A stretch of 50,660 nucleotides of DNA from Cochliopodium minus. Taxonomy: Eukaryota > Discosea > Himatismenida > Cochliopodiidae. Of the stretch, positions 50,485 through 50,660 are shown piece after piece. The stretch is taken from assembly GCA_024220525.1 (NCBI GenBank), contig JAMYWO010000074.1, forward strand, positions 1 through 50,660. Direction: 5' to 3'. The position numbers and the translations under genes are program-made. The notes under the pieces were generated by a model. That model saw only the letters and a list, made by a program, of their open reading frames with translations. It had not been told where the DNA came from and did not search any database. Numbering within the stretch: position 1 is the first letter of the stretch; each line of letters opens with the position of its first letter.

Positions 50485-50660
50485 CTAAACAATAAAATGA
50501 TGAAAAAAATGAATAAATGAAAGTAAAAAATAAAAAATAAAAAATAAAAAAATAAAAAAATATAAAAATAAAAAATAAAATAAATAAGTAAAAAATAAAA
50601 AATAAAAAATAAAAAATAAAAAATAAAAAATAAAAAATAAAAAATAAAAAATAAAAAATA
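50485..50660. repeat. (AAAAATA)n simple repeat at right edge
   Basis: The window ends inside the same 7-base repeat that begins block B at 24523, in the intron between the P-loop exon and the next kinase exon. Confidence 0.9.

Overview
The window is a very A+T-rich, intron-dense nuclear region from a unicellular eukaryote. Genes sit 50-500 bp apart on both strands. The code is standard, introns are short GT-AG (donors mostly GTAAAT or GTAAAA), and coding runs are Asn-, Lys- and Ser-rich. RCC1-RasGEF, LRR-phosphatase, kelch-TKL kinase and ERK-type proteins suggest an amoeboid, Ras-signalling protist. NUBPL (complex I assembly) and methylmalonate-semialdehyde dehydrogenase suggest a respiring mitochondrion. 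I cannot name the species.

The sequence is three blocks joined by single N bases: A = 1-24521, B = 24523-43499, C = 43501-50660. Two genes show that the printed order is probably wrong. The NUBPL gene starts at the left end of A (190-1194, minus) and its last exon is at the right end of B (43188-43472, minus), with matching splice phase. A kelch-kinase gene starts at the left end of B (24648-27887, minus) and its remaining kinase exons are at the right end of C (48535-50484, minus), again in matching phase and inside the same 7-base repeat. The likely real order is C-B-A.

Block A, left to right: NUBPL 5' exons (-); an odd Ras-like GTPase (-); the tRNA methyltransferase NSUN2/Trm4 (-, 10 exons); an LRR protein (-); the recombinase paralog RAD51B (+); a small secreted or anchored Cys protein (+); the exosome subunit MTR3/EXOSC6 (-); a C2-Clu-TPR protein (-); a 21-exon RCC1-RasGEF protein (+) with seven micro-exons; glyoxalase II (+); a CxxC zinc-module gene with broken frame (-); tRNA-Pro(AGG) and tRNA-Ala(AGC) (+); and a gene-poor tail.

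Block B: 5' half of a kelch-TKL kinase (-); an LRR dual-specificity phosphatase (+); ALDH6A1 (+); casein kinase 2 beta (+); MED28 (+); a START lipid-transfer protein (-); an ERK-type MAP kinase with TEY loop (+); a small unknown (+); an unnamed minus-strand exon; an LRR protein built of twelve 28-residue repeats (+); a tail-anchored unknown (+); and the NUBPL last exon (-). Block C: a kelch-TKL kinase lacking its last exons (-), then the 3' half of a second one (-).

Exon models were built by hand from splice sites and reading phase. Where I give exon lists, the phases close exactly. Common themes are signalling (Ras switch, RasGEF, MAPK, TKL kinases, phosphatase, CK2), RNA processing (NSUN2, MTR3) and mitochondrial metabolism.
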